Shown piece after piece: positions 8,130-17,557 of a DNA stretch of 64,000 nt. The stretch spans positions 5,518,001 through 5,582,000 of the forward strand of contig NC_019678.1 of NCBI RefSeq assembly GCF_000316665.1, written 5' to 3'. The stretch is from Rivularia sp. PCC 7116. Lineage in GTDB: Bacteria; Cyanobacteriota; Cyanobacteriia; Cyanobacteriales; Nostocaceae. Every line of letters begins with the position of its first letter. The stretch's first letter is position 1. Under the pieces are notes generated by a model. It did not search any database and had not been told where the DNA came from. It was given only the letters and a program-made list of their open reading frames with translations. The position numbers and the translations under genes were made by a program.

Positions 8130-9179
8130 ATGACTAATAATTCAAACAAAATTACTAATTTATTTAAACGTCTACCAGCTTCTTTATTCTTATGGATAGC
8201 GGTAATTATTTTTGGTGCTGCTAATGCGATTACTAAAAGATTGACAGAAATTGGTGCAGATAATTTGATGGATGGTAGAAATCCAATTTCTTTTTGTAAT
8301 GTCTTATTTGTCGGTAATGTTTGTGCTGCGTTGGTATTGTTTTTGATTTATGGCAGACAATTACATTCTAGTTACTGGAAACACCTAACTAAAAAAGACT
8401 GGTGGAGTTTATTTGGTGTTTCAATCTTATCTGGAGCTTTAGCACCTGCCTTAATTTTTGAAGCTCTTGCTCGCACTCAAGCCACTAATGTAGTTTTAAT
8501 TAGTAGACTGGAACCCCCTTTAGTACTAGCATTATCTTTTTTTATATTAGGAGAGAGAGTTAATCTTTTACAGGTAATAGGAGCAGTAGTTTCTTTTATC
8601 GGAATTTGTACAATCGTAATTCTCCAAACATTTTTGGAAAATATGATGACGGCAGAGGGATTTTTAGCTATTGGATTGGGAGAACTTTTAACGGCAGTAG
8701 GTGCTGTAAGTTTAGCAATTGCCACAATTCTAAGTAAAAAGAGTTTGGATAATATTTCACCGGGATTTTATAGTTTATTTCGCACCGTTTTAGGAGGAAT
8801 AGTCTTCTTTTTCGCGGCTATTGTATTATATGGACCAAATCATTTTACCAATGTTTTGTCACCATTTTTATGGCAGTGGATGTTGCTTTATGGTGCGGTA
8901 ATTGTTGCTTTAGGGCAATCATTTTGGTTTATCGGCTTGGAAGGTTCTCCATCTTCTAAAATATCTTTAGCTGGCTCTTTTATTCCCATTTCCGGAATAG
9001 TTGCAGCATATTTCGTGTTAGGAGAAGTTCCTAGTATTGCTCAATACGTCGGCGGTGGTATTGTAATTGTTGGTATTATTATCAGTCAAATTGGTATTCG
9101 TAAAGACAATAAGCGTCTTGCAAATCGCGAACAATCTGCGAAGCAAATGGATAATGAAGTCGGTTTTAAAGGAATTTAA
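8130..9179 (+). CDS. EamA/DMT-family transporter
   Basis: 349 residues and ten hydrophobic helices arranged as two EamA repeats (about 15-165 and 180-320). The first repeat has ARTQATNVVLISRLEPPLV, the second LGQSFWFIGLEGSPSSKISL, both typical of helix 3-4 of the drug/metabolite transporter fold. Family members export amino acids, metabolites or drugs across the inner membrane; the substrate is unknown. The hydrophilic tail of about 25 residues is Lys/Arg rich. It lies 85 bp after the reductase gene on the same strand, but the hairpin between them argues against one transcript. Confidence 0.85.
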   Translation: MTNNSNKITNLFKRLPASLFLWIAVIIFGAANAITKRLTEIGADNLMDGRNPISFCNVLFVGNVCAALVLFLIYGRQLHSSYWKHLTKKDWWSLFGVSILSGALAPALIFEALARTQATNVVLISRLEPPLVLALSFFILGERVNLLQVIGAVVSFIGICTIVILQTFLENMMTAEGFLAIGLGELLTAVGAVSLAIATILSKKSLDNISPGFYSLFRTVLGGIVFFFAAIVLYGPNHFTNVLSPFLWQWMLLYGAVIVALGQSFWFIGLEGSPSSKISLAGSFIPISGIVAAYFVLGEVPSIAQYVGGGIVIVGIIISQIGIRKDNKRLANREQSAKQMDNEVGFKGI

Positions 9180-9202
9180 TATCTTACTTGAGACAAATTT
9201 TA

Positions 9203-9270
9203 AGGTGTGTGACGGCTATGATTAATTATTAAAATCAATTAAATCAATAGATATTTTCGTCACGCACCAC
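9203..9270. repeat. Dispersed palindrome between convergent genes
   Basis: The arms GGTGTGTGACGG and CGTCACGCACC lie about 45 bases apart. It sits between the EamA stop and the stop of the convergent secreted-protein gene, a position suited to a shared transcript end. Confidence 0.5.
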
Positions 9271-9274
9271 AGAA

Positions 9275-9622
9275 TTAATTCCTCGATAATTCTTGTAATT
9301 GAGAATTAACAGCATTAATGTAACTATCATCATTAATTGTTTGAGCAGATAATCTACCAGTATCGACTCCAAGCTTAACTAAATCTTTTCCGCTGACTTC
9401 ACCAAATCTAATCGCCGTCAATAAAGAATTATAGCCAGAAACACCTTGCGGTTTAAATTCTCCTCGATAAGCAAAGGAAACTAAGTTAAAGGGAGTGATA
9501 TTTTTTTGAACCTGGTTTTGAGTCACATTCAAATTAGCAGCAGTTTTATTAGCTAAAGCAGGTGGTGTAGCAGAAGTTGCGATTAAAATTGTTCCAACAG
9601 CAGCAAGTAATAAACGTTCCAT
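9275..9622 (-). CDS. Small secreted hypothetical protein
   Basis: 115 residues from the ATG at 9622. A longer frame opens at 9691, but GGAG lies 8 bases before the 9622 ATG and the protein then begins MERLLLAAVGTILIA, a normal signal peptide ending near ALA-NKTA (about residue 24). The mature part contains two predicted short helices and the motif SGYNSLLTAIRFGEVSGKDL. No known catalytic motif is seen, and the function is unknown. It is exported or periplasmic by inference from the signal peptide. Confidence 0.65.
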   Translation of the reverse strand: MERLLLAAVGTILIATSATPPALANKTAANLNVTQNQVQKNITPFNLVSFAYRGEFKPQGVSGYNSLLTAIRFGEVSGKDLVKLGVDTGRLSAQTINDDSYINAVNSQLQELSRN

Positions 9623-9739
9623 AATTTCGCTCCAATATTTTCTAGATTTGTGTAATTCGGTTTGTTTTCCTTGATTTCTATAATGCTGCACCTACCTGAG
9701 ACAGCAATAAATGCTAAATGAGAAGTCAATAAGAGGTTT

Positions 9740-10285
9740 ATGAGAAATATGAGTAACTCTTTTCTACCGCAGCGGATTTGTGTAATAGGTACCAGCGGAG
9801 TGGGTAAAACAACTTTGGCTCGTCAAGTTGCTCAAAAACTAAATATTTCCCATTTCGAGTTAGATTCTCTCTTCTGGGAACCAAATTGGGTAATAGTACC
9901 TGCGGATATCTTCCGTCATCGCGTCGAAGAATCTTTGATGGGTAATAATTGGATTGTTGACGGTAATTACAGTAAAGTACGCGATATAGTTTGGGGAAAA
10001 GCTGACACTCTTGTTTGGCTGGATTATTCTTTTCCCCTGGTGATGAGTCGGATTATATGGCGAACTTTTCATCGGGTAGTCACCAAGCAGCAAGTCTGCA
10101 ATGGTAATTATGAAACTTGGAAAACAACTTTTTCAAAAGAATCTATTATTTTGTGGAGTTTGCAAACCTACCGCAGACGAAAAAGAGAATATCCGCTTTT
10201 AATTGAGCAGCCGGAATATTCGCATCTTAATATAGTGAGATTGACTTCTCCCCAAGCTGCGGAAGATTGGTTATCAGCTTTGTAA
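9740..10285 (+). CDS. P-loop kinase-like protein (FlaR/adenylate-kinase-like)
   Basis: 181 residues. The Walker A motif GTSGVGKTTLA is at residues about 17-27, followed by HFELDSLFWEPNW, the conserved Asp/Trp stretch of the DNA topology modulation protein FlaR group, and DGNYSKVRDIVWGKADTLVWLDY. Members are nucleotide or small-molecule kinase-like ATPases of unproven role. ATG 9740 is 3 bases after AAGAGG; a second ATG at 9749 has a 12-base gap, so the exact start is uncertain by three residues. The C-terminus ends before a large repeat block. Confidence 0.75.
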   Translation: MRNMSNSFLPQRICVIGTSGVGKTTLARQVAQKLNISHFELDSLFWEPNWVIVPADIFRHRVEESLMGNNWIVDGNYSKVRDIVWGKADTLVWLDYSFPLVMSRIIWRTFHRVVTKQQVCNGNYETWKTTFSKESIILWSLQTYRRRKREYPLLIEQPEYSHLNIVRLTSPQAAEDWLSAL

Positions 10286-10535
10286 AACCTCACCCTCGCT
10301 TTACCTGCGGTAAATCTCTCCCTCTCCTTATTAAGGAGAGGGTTGGGACAAATCTCTCCCTCTCCTTCACAAGGAGAGGGTTGGGGTGAGGTTGATAATT
10401 TATGGTTAATTGCACGGGCAAGGATGCCCATCCCACAAGAGTTTCAGCAATTGAAATTAATTGTAGGGTGTGTTAGGGCACAAATAAATATTGTTTGAAA
10501 ACTACCATTTAAATCATGCCCTAACGCACCATCCG
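10286..10535. repeat. Block of fold-back repeats between convergent genes
   Basis: Positions 10287-10394 contain two nested CCTCACCC ... GGGTGAGG fold-backs, each with CTCTCCTT-AAGGAGAGGG stems. Positions 10464-10532 hold a palindrome GGTGTGTTAGGGCA / TGCCCTAACGCACC. No gene is supported. Confidence 0.7.
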
Positions 10536-10609
10536 ATATTTCGGTGTAAACTTAGGAGTTAAAAAACCTTACTAGACGCAGAATCGAGAGAAGACGTGGA
10601 GAGAAATGA

Positions 10610-13519
10610 TTATTTTTGATTCCACTCTTGCAACTTTTTCTGAGCAAATTCTCGTAACTGCTCATCGGGGTCATTTTTTGCGCGATCGCGGAGTAGGGGT
10701 AATGTTTTGGGGTGGTTGGGGTAGTTTTCGAGAATTTCTTTGAGTGCTGCATATCTCGGGTTTAGCCAAAATTCGTGAATTTTACAGGAATCATTTTTAG
10801 CGCGATCGCACAAAAATTCAATTATTTCAGGTTCTTTTTTCCACCATTTGGAAATTACAACTATAGCTATTCTTCTAACTGCACGTGCATCATCATAGGA
10901 AGCGATATTTTTAAGAAACAAGAGCATTTCTACTTGTTGATTCCATCCTCTATACATTACGTTAATGGCTTCTCGTCTTATTACCCAACTGCTGTCGTTT
11001 TGTATACATTGTTTAAGAACTTCTAATGTCTTTGGCTCATGTTTGTATCTTTCTGCTAGTTCAATTATGGCACCTGTTCTTATATTTAAATTATTACTAA
11101 ATTGAGCAAGATTTATAAGCATCTGGAAATTATCTATATCTAAATGCTGTTTTACCAGTTCCCGCGATACTAATCGAGAGACAGCCCAATATCTGGTTTG
11201 ATTAACAATAGTCTTTAAGCACTCAATAGTTTTTTCGTCATCTTCCCAAACATTCAAAATAGTTGAAATAGCTTTAGTACAAATTTTTTGTCCTAAATCC
11301 CATTGGTGATTTGTTAAAGCTTTTGTTTCATGTTTATATTGACTTAAGTTTTTCAGATGATTAAATAATTTGTTGTCAATTGATACAATCACCTTCCTAT
11401 TCCTCACCTCACCCAAACATTCAGCCGCCAAAAACAAATTCTTAAAACTCTCTTCTTCCCCATCAATTACCATCAAAAGCTCAATAATCTCTCCCACAAA
11501 CCTCGCCTCAATCATCCCGGCAATCAATTTCAAAACTTCATGCCAAGATTCATCCATCCAGTGCTTACCAAAAACTTCTGCCTTCAACCTATCGATACTT
11601 AAAGTTTGCGTTTCTTTAAATTGCCAAACAAATTCCCAAGCACAGAAATATTCTAAAAATGTCCGATGTACAAAAGCGTAATAATCAGCACCTAGGTAAC
11701 ACAACATAAAATTGCGCGTTCTAAGTTGATTTATCATTAATTTAGCGGCTTCTCTTGGTTTATCAACTTCTATAGTTTTCAAATAATCTTTGAGAATTCT
11801 TTCTAAATCCCTTTCTTTTATTAAATTACCAGCTAAACCCTTTTCACTGGTTTGCATAAAATAGGCAACTTGACGTAACATTGCCTGCTTATCTTTATAA
11901 TCAATCGTTTTTGGATCTAATCTTTTATCTTCAATCAAAGTACGCTCTACATCCCACTGATGTAGCAATACTCTCGAAGATTGATTATAAAGTTCGGCTC
12001 TATCTCTTGGTAATTCTTGGTTGCGGTTAAGAATCGCCATCATTGTTAATAATAAAGGATTTCCGGCTAATTCTGCGATGGCTTTGGAATTCTCAATCCC
12101 TTTTTGCAATCGTTCTTTTTTTCTAATTTTATCTGCTTCGTCACTAAAAGTTAATTCATGCCAACGATAGATAAAATCTTGAATTTGTTCTGTTTCTAAA
12201 TATTGAATCATGAAATGCTTAAATTCAGCATCTCTTAGTCTTTGGGGTTTGTAACCAATCACCCGAGAAGTAACAATTACTTGTACGTTGGGATATTCAT
12301 TTGTGAAGCGATGAATATCTGTGATTACATCTTCCCTTTTTCCACTGTCAAATACTTCATCTAATCCATCAAACATCACTTTTACGTTACCAGCTTTAAG
12401 CTGTGTTTGTAGTTGATGTTGATTTAAATGATGTACAACACCGCTACATTTGTGAAAAAACTCGAGAAAATTGTTGCATTCTTTCTCATCCCGTCGGCGC
12501 ATATAGGTACGCAATTCAATTAATAAAGGTATTGGTTGAGAAATTAAATTATTTAAGGGTGATTCTGCCCAAGTTAATGCTAAATATTGTAATAATGTCG
12601 ATTTCCCAGAACCTGGATCGCCTAAAATAACTATATATTTATAAGTTTGTTTTTCGTTAATAATTTCTAATATAGAACGTATAGGTTGCTCAAGATAAAT
12701 TCTTTTAAAACGTTCTAAATCTTCTGCTTCAATTTCTGATTCGGCTTGTTGGCTTTCTCGTAATCGTCTTAAATGCTCTTTTGGTAGCTCGTGAACTTTG
12801 GGTACAACTTCATGTACTTCTCGCACATTTTGAGCAATAAACATTCCCCATAACTTCAGTTCGTTATAGGCATAACCTGTAGTATCTAAACTTTCTAATT
12901 TGAGCTTACCGTATGTTTCTTTTATCGCTTCCTGATATTCTAATAAGTCAAAACCAGGAATAATTCCGGCAGTTTCTTTTGTATTATCCTTGATTGCTTC
13001 TATATTTTGTGAATCAAGAATTATCCTGAGTTTATCTGAATCCCGAATGATTGCTTTAACTTTTTTAAGATAACGTTTACCAATTCGTTTCCAACCAAAC
13101 TCACCCGGCAAAGCTGGTAAATCTAATTCATACCATTTAGTTTCTAACCCTTTAGTATCTAAAGTTTCCCATTCATACTTAAAAGCACTTCCTAAAATCT
13201 CTTTAACATCTTTGTTGTGAATAAATGTTTTAAAAGGCTTAACAAACTGCTTCAATTCGTCATCTTCAATTTCAGCATCTTCCAATTCCTGCTGTACCAA
13301 CAACAAAAATTCTTTCAAAGCTTTACCAGCAGCAATATCTATATCTTGCTTTTGCAAACGCTTCAGTACATTACCGGGGATACCCTTAAATAAATCCTTA
13401 GTCCAATCTTTCGCTGCATCCTTAGCAATATTCCCCAAATCCTTCGACAACTCTTCCAAAATCGGTTTAAAAACGAACCCAGCAGCCTGCGCTACTCCCC
13501 AAACAACCAACAAATCCAT
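10610..13519 (-). CDS. NACHT-domain NTPase with HEAT-like repeats (bacterial NLR-type)
   Basis: 969 residues from ATG 13519 (the frame opens three codons earlier at a TTG). The helical N-terminal region of about 250 residues contains a Lys/Asp-rich stretch near 25-60 (LSKDLGNIAKDAAKDW) and no recognised effector domain. The NACHT module starts near 295: Walker A GDPGSGKSTLLQ (about 300), Walker B VKVMFDGLDEVFD (about 378), sensor TSRVIGYKPQRL (about 420), and a winged-helix region through about 650. The C-terminal third has ALK/HEAT-like helical repeats ending LREFAQKKLQEW. Such NACHT proteins are STAND NTPases, several of which act in anti-phage defence; here that role is inferred from architecture only. 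No adjacent effector or protease gene is seen. Confidence 0.85.
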   Translation of the reverse strand: MDLLVVWGVAQAAGFVFKPILEELSKDLGNIAKDAAKDWTKDLFKGIPGNVLKRLQKQDIDIAAGKALKEFLLLVQQELEDAEIEDDELKQFVKPFKTFIHNKDVKEILGSAFKYEWETLDTKGLETKWYELDLPALPGEFGWKRIGKRYLKKVKAIIRDSDKLRIILDSQNIEAIKDNTKETAGIIPGFDLLEYQEAIKETYGKLKLESLDTTGYAYNELKLWGMFIAQNVREVHEVVPKVHELPKEHLRRLRESQQAESEIEAEDLERFKRIYLEQPIRSILEIINEKQTYKYIVILGDPGSGKSTLLQYLALTWAESPLNNLISQPIPLLIELRTYMRRRDEKECNNFLEFFHKCSGVVHHLNQHQLQTQLKAGNVKVMFDGLDEVFDSGKREDVITDIHRFTNEYPNVQVIVTSRVIGYKPQRLRDAEFKHFMIQYLETEQIQDFIYRWHELTFSDEADKIRKKERLQKGIENSKAIAELAGNPLLLTMMAILNRNQELPRDRAELYNQSSRVLLHQWDVERTLIEDKRLDPKTIDYKDKQAMLRQVAYFMQTSEKGLAGNLIKERDLERILKDYLKTIEVDKPREAAKLMINQLRTRNFMLCYLGADYYAFVHRTFLEYFCAWEFVWQFKETQTLSIDRLKAEVFGKHWMDESWHEVLKLIAGMIEARFVGEIIELLMVIDGEEESFKNLFLAAECLGEVRNRKVIVSIDNKLFNHLKNLSQYKHETKALTNHQWDLGQKICTKAISTILNVWEDDEKTIECLKTIVNQTRYWAVSRLVSRELVKQHLDIDNFQMLINLAQFSNNLNIRTGAIIELAERYKHEPKTLEVLKQCIQNDSSWVIRREAINVMYRGWNQQVEMLLFLKNIASYDDARAVRRIAIVVISKWWKKEPEIIEFLCDRAKNDSCKIHEFWLNPRYAALKEILENYPNHPKTLPLLRDRAKNDPDEQLREFAQKKLQEWNQK

Positions 13520-13528
13520 CGCTTGCAA

Positions 13529-14092
13529 TTGTTAACTTTTTGCTACGAGTATAGCGAATTAAGTATAAAAATTACTTTTTCTTTCCCCTCCCCCAATACT
13601 GCTCGGTTAAGGGGAGATCCTCCCTAACCCTCCTTTTTAAGGAGGGAATAAAGCCCCCTTTTTAAGGGGGTTTGGGGGATCTAAAAATTTTGTTCAATTC
13701 CTTAACCGAGCAGTATTGCCCCCCTCTCCCAAACGCCTAACGCCGCAAACTTTATTACCACTACTTACAACATTTCTCAAAGCGTCACACATACTAGAAG
13801 AGGATGTCGTTATTTGATAAAATTTCTTAATAGCCGGGATAAAAGAATTGAGAACTTTAAAATCTGAATGAATTGTTAAGCGTTGCGAAGCCAATGTGAT
13901 GATGCGGGGATTTAACACTAAGGCACAAAGTACTCAAACCCTGTATTCCACTGCTAAAGCACGGGCAGCACCAAGTTAAATATCGAAAAATGTATCGGTA
14001 ATCTATTTCCGTAGTATTAACTTATGTATTTAATAAAGATATATTGTTAACATTAGTAAAAAAGCTGAAAAAATTTGGGGACTAATACTGCT
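13529..14092. other. Spacer with large fold-back element before hemH
   Basis: Most of 13588-13725 is the palindromic element described separately. The 74-residue minus-strand ORF at 13694-13918 overlaps that element and has no protein-like features. The remainder, 13920-14074, is AT-rich and should hold the hemH promoter. No further gene is seen. Confidence 0.5.
13594..13718. mobile_element. Fold-back (MITE-like) element with perfect 19-bp terminal inverted repeats
   Basis: The left end CAATACTGCTCGGTTAAGG (13594-13612) and right end CCTTAACCGAGCAGTATTG (13700-13718) are perfect reverse complements. Inside are two smaller palindromes, CCTCCTTTTTAAGGAGG and CCCCCTTTTTAAGGGGG. The 125-bp size, terminal repeats and lack of coding capacity fit a miniature inverted-repeat element; target duplications are not obvious. 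Confidence 0.75.
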
Positions 14093-15256
14093 ATGGGTCG
14101 TGTAGGCGTTTTATTACTTAATCTTGGTGGGCCGGATAAACTTGAGGATGTACAGCCGTTTCTTTACAACTTGTTTTCCGATCCGGAAATAATTCGTCTG
14201 CCTTTTAGCTGGCTGCAAAAACCTTTAGCCTGGTTTATCGCGACGCGACGGAGCAAAACCTCTCAAGAAAACTACCGCAAAATTGGTGGTGGCTCCCCGT
14301 TACGACAGATAACCGAAGCCCAGGGAGAAGCTTTAAAAGAGCAGTTGGCTCAAATTGGCGAAGAAGCCAATATTTATGTGGGAATGCGTTACTGGCATCC
14401 CTACACCGAAGAGGCGATCGCTCAAATTGTCGCTGATGGCATCGAACAATTAGTTATTCTACCGCTTTATCCCCAGTTTTCTATTAGTACCAGCGGTTCT
14501 AGTTACCGACTTCTTGAAAAGTTATGGCAGGAAAACCCCAAATTTCAGCAAATTGAATATTCTGTAATTGCTTCTTGGTACAAACAACCCGGTTATCTGC
14601 AAGCAATGGCTGAACTGATAGCGCAGGAGTTAGATCAGTTAGAAAACCCGGATGAAGGTCATATTTTCTTCAGCGCTCATGGGGTTCCTAAAAGTTATGT
14701 AGAAGAAGCTGGAGACCCCTATCAGCAGGAGATTGAAGAGTGTACGCAGTTAATTATGCAAACTCTCAATCGTCCAAACCCCCATACTTTAGCTTATCAA
14801 AGTCGTGTTGGCCCAGTGGAGTGGCTGCAACCATATACAGAAGAAGCCATCGAAGATTTAGCCCATAAAGGCGTTAACAATTTAGTAGTTGTACCGATTA
14901 GTTTTGTTTCCGAGCATATTGAAACCTTAGAAGAAATCGATATTGAATATCGTGAAGTAGCAGAGGAAGCAGGAATTAAAAATTTCCGTAGGGTTCCAGC
15001 ACTCAACGTACATCCAGTATTTATTCAGGCTTTAGCAAATTTAACTATTGATGCATTGAAGTCTCCGAGTATTTCACTTGCACAAGTTAATCAGATGAAG
15101 AAGAAAGTTAAAATTTATCCTCCAGAACGTTGGGAATGGGGTATCACTACTTCCGCAGAAATTTGGAACGGTAGAATAGCCATGCTCGGTTTTCTGGCTT
15201 TAATGATTGAAATACTCACCGGACATGGTTTATTACATGCAGTAGGGCTTTTGTAA
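14093..15256 (+). CDS. hemH: Ferrochelatase with C-terminal chlorophyll-binding-like helix
   Basis: 387 residues; inserts ferrous iron into protoporphyrin IX, the last step of protohaem synthesis. The start at ATG 14093 ([15 protein letters not shown]) matches the cyanobacterial family; the frame opens six codons earlier at a TTG. Key blocks are [27 protein letters not shown] with the active-site His, and [19 protein letters not shown]. The last roughly 45 residues ([22 protein letters not shown]) form the CAB/HLIP-like transmembrane helix with the E-x2-N-G-R-x-A-M-L-G chlorophyll-binding motif found on cyanobacterial and plastid enzymes, pointing to thylakoid association. Confidence 0.97.
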   Translation: MGRVGVLLLNLGGPDKLEDVQPFLYNLFSDPEIIRLPFSWLQKPLAWFIATRRSKTSQENYRKIGGGSPLRQITEAQGEALKEQLAQIGEEANIYVGMRYWHPYTEEAIAQIVADGIEQLVILPLYPQFSISTSGSSYRLLEKLWQENPKFQQIEYSVIASWYKQPGYLQAMAELIAQELDQLENPDEGHIFFSAHGVPKSYVEEAGDPYQQEIEECTQLIMQTLNRPNPHTLAYQSRVGPVEWLQPYTEEAIEDLAHKGVNNLVVVPISFVSEHIETLEEIDIEYREVAEEAGIKNFRRVPALNVHPVFIQALANLTIDALKSPSISLAQVNQMKKKVKIYPPERWEWGITTSAEIWNGRIAMLGFLALMIEILTGHGLLHAVGLL

Positions 15257-15298
15257 TTATTTACCAGTAATTACTCTGAATTTTGTTCGCAAAAAAAA

Positions 15299-15326
15299 TC
15301 GGTAGGACTTTTATAAGTCTTACCGA
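15299..15326. terminator. Rho-independent terminator after hemH
   Basis: A 12-bp stem TCGGTAGGACTT / AAGTCTTACCGA (one G-U pair) with loop TTAT. It has eight A residues before it and GTTT after, so it could work in both directions. It lies 43 bases after the stop. Confidence 0.85.
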
Positions 15327-15677
15327 GTTTAAAAATGCAATATTAAGAGAAGGTTTTAAAAAAAAAGGAATTAAATAAATTTAGTTTGGTGTTTCGTATA
15401 GATAATGTTTTCTTTTGCTTGGTATATATCAGTGATAACCGATATTTAAGAGCAAGTGCAAGGGGTAAATGCATATCTCATTGAAGCTTTATTAAATAAG
15501 TCGTTTTTTACATAATCATAAGTTACAAACAATACTGCTCAACAATATTTGTACTCATCATCGGTAACTTTTGAACTATTAAATTAAGCAATTAAACGGT
15601 TCGCATGATTATTTAGATTAAAGCTAGAGAAATATTTCTGGTATCTCTATGTAGAATTACTTTATTTTTTGACTATT

Positions 15678-15860
15678 AGGACTTATTTCATTTCTTTTTA
15701 GGAATAGCTGCAACTGGCACATTTCTGTTGTAAGGTGACGGCAAGCAATTAAAAATTTTTAATCAGAACCCTTTGATACTAAATTTAATTTTGAACGTAA
15801 TAATAAAGGTTGTAGTATCACGCACCAACCTATTTTTGTGACGCTTGCTGCCATTCCTGC
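15678..15860. repeat. Divergent, enlarged AGGACTTA-type element
   Basis: It shares blocks with the compact elements at 24341, 25093 and 31425: AGGACTTA at the left end, CAACTGGCACATTT, TTGTAAGGTGACGG, GAACGTAATAATAA, TCACGCACCAA and a right end GACGCTTGCTGCCATTCCTG. It is longer and has lost the clean right terminal repeat. Confidence 0.5.
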
Positions 15861-16042
15861 TTTTGTATCGGAATTACTTAAATTTTAAACGTTGCCAAAT
15901 TTTCTTTTTCTTCCTCTGTGTTCTCTAGATTAAAAAGTTTATCTAGTTAGGAACACCGAACTACACCTCCGGTGAACGGCAACGCAATGGCTTCCCAACA
16001 CCGTACTTTATATCGCTATCGCTACCTGACGTAACCAACTTT

Positions 16043-16150
16043 TATATAGCAGTTTTCAGTTGAATAGAATACACTCCTCTCCTGGCGGAAGGAGAGGGGA
16101 AGGGGGTGAGGTTGATCGGAGTGTATTGCACTCAAATGAAATGCGGTATA
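16043..16150. mobile_element. TATAGC-ended fold-back element, copy 1
   Basis: The ends TATATAGCAGTTTTCAGTTG and CAAATGAAATGCGGTATA are imperfect inverted repeats, followed inward by ACACTCC / GGAGTGT and a CTCTCCT...AGGAGAGG core with GGGTGAGG. Related elements lie at 17381-17524 and 61642-61770. Confidence 0.6.
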
Positions 16151-16558
16151 TTACTCACCTCGCCAGTTTATCTTTAATGTTGATTATGATTACTGGTTGA
16201 ATTTCTCTCTAAATATGAAATCAACTTAAATGAAGGTAAACTTAAACAAATTCTCAAGAATTTTACTGAAAGAATAAGCATAATAGTTAGTTTACATTTC
16301 TCTGTAATAGGGTAATGTTTTGAATAGTTTTTGTATTTGAAATTTTATCTATAGGTTTTATTACTGAAAATAGCCCTACTTTTGAGTTAAAAATGGCTTA
16401 TTATTGTAATTTAAATGTAAATTAGATAGTTTTTTGAAAGCTAAAGTAAAAGTATTTGATTACCCCTTGCACTTCTGTTTAATAGTGAATTATCACTGAA
16501 ATATAGACAAACAAGTCTAAAACGAAAACAAATTTTTAAGAGAGTAAGGGAATTAAAA

Positions 16559-17269
16559 ATGAAATTATTTAATAAGTTAACAGTTGCTGCTGTTGGTGTA
16601 GTTTTAGGTTTAGCTGCGATTCCTGGAGAAGCTAACGCTGCATCCTTCGGGAAGAATATGGTTATCAATGGTGAATTTGAAGATACAAAAGTAGATGATA
16701 ATGATTGGCTTAGAACAGATGCTGGTAATGTGTCTGGCTGGCAAACAACTGATGAAGATGGTGAAATCGAATTGTGGAATCAAAGCTTCAACAGTGTAAA
16801 TGGAGGTAAAGGTAGTGATGGTAAAGATACTGGCAACCATCTCGAAACAAACTTAGATGGAATTGCAACAATTAGTCAGACTTTTACACTCGCAGAAGAT
16901 TTTGGTCAAAACGCGATATTCTCCTTCGATGCATGGAGTCGTAAAAACGGAACAGGTAAGGTGTCAGTATTTGGTTCGGAATCTGGTAGTCTCCTGAATG
17001 AAGCAATTTCAATGAATGGTACATCTTGGACTGAAAATCTATTTAAATTAGATGTATTCGCAGGTGAAGAAATCACCATTGCATTCCAAGGAAATGAGGC
17101 GGATAGTATTGATTCACCACATATCGATCAGGTTTTCTTTGGGGCGAATAACGATCCTAAATTTGTACAGGCTGCTGTACCTGAGCCCGCTTCTATATTA
17201 GGTATATTAGCTGTTGGTGCATTCGGTAGTGCTTCTACTCTTAAGCGCAAAAAGAAGCAACAAGCATAA
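16559..17269 (+). CDS. PEP-CTERM sorting-domain protein, exported
   Basis: 236 residues. Signal peptide at residues 1-27 (hydrophobic AAVGVVLGLAAIPGEANA). The central jelly-roll-like region begins NMVINGEFEDTKVDD and carries many Asp/Asn/Gly residues, as in the choice-of-anchor or DUF642-like domains common in cyanobacterial PEP-CTERM proteins. The C-terminus is a textbook PEP-CTERM signal: VPEPASILG (motif near 213), a hydrophobic helix and a basic tail RKKKQQ. Such proteins are recognised and cleaved by exosortase and move to the cell surface or matrix. No exosortase gene is in this window. Confidence 0.9.
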   Translation: MKLFNKLTVAAVGVVLGLAAIPGEANAASFGKNMVINGEFEDTKVDDNDWLRTDAGNVSGWQTTDEDGEIELWNQSFNSVNGGKGSDGKDTGNHLETNLDGIATISQTFTLAEDFGQNAIFSFDAWSRKNGTGKVSVFGSESGSLLNEAISMNGTSWTENLFKLDVFAGEEITIAFQGNEADSIDSPHIDQVFFGANNDPKFVQAAVPEPASILGILAVGAFGSASTLKRKKKQQA

Positions 17270-17319
17270 AATAATGACTTCAAAATAAAGTAGACTTTAG
17301 TCGATATTAAACAATTCTA

Positions 17320-17356
17320 AGAAAAGAGCAGTTACCACAAGTCACTGCTCTTTTCT
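17320..17356 (+). terminator. Terminator-like hairpin after the PEP-CTERM gene
   Basis: A perfect 13-bp stem AGAAAAGAGCAGT / ACTGCTCTTTTCT with an 11-base loop, 50 bases after the stop. The right arm itself supplies the T-rich run. Confidence 0.8.
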
Positions 17357-17380
17357 GCATGTAATAAAAACTCATTCATT

Positions 17381-17524
17381 ATATATAGCCTTTCCTAATC
17401 TATTGAGGTACACCTCAAAACCTCACCCCCCTTAACAAGGAGAGGGGAGATAAAGCACAGCTTTATCGGGGGTGAGGTAATTTTTGTACCTCAGTTGCTT
17501 GATAAACGCTATAGCTCTATATAG
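17381..17524. mobile_element. TATAGC-ended fold-back element, copy 2
   Basis: The outer ends ATATATAGC and GCTATAGCTCTATAT, the inner arms GAGGTACA / TGTACCTC, and a CCTCACCCCCC...GGGGGTGAGG core with GGAGAGGGGAGATAAAGC form a 144-bp fold-back between the hairpin and the DUF4126 gene. Confidence 0.55.
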
Positions 17525-17557
17525 AATAATTTTGTTATTGCCTATCGCTCCTAATTC

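Larger units (their letters stand above)
15257..16558. other. 1.3-kb non-coding stretch with terminator and two repeat elements
   Basis: Contains the hemH terminator (15299-15326), a degenerate AGGACTTA-type element (15678-15860), a TATAGC-ended fold-back (16043-16150) and otherwise AT-rich DNA. No ORF with protein-like composition is visible on either strand. The last 120 bp should carry the promoter of the PEP-CTERM gene, with AAGGG at 16546-16550 as its ribosome site. Confidence 0.55.

Noticed and set aside
13694-13918. 74-residue minus-strand ORF
   Set aside because: It overlaps the right end of the fold-back element, has no start context and reads as low-information sequence.
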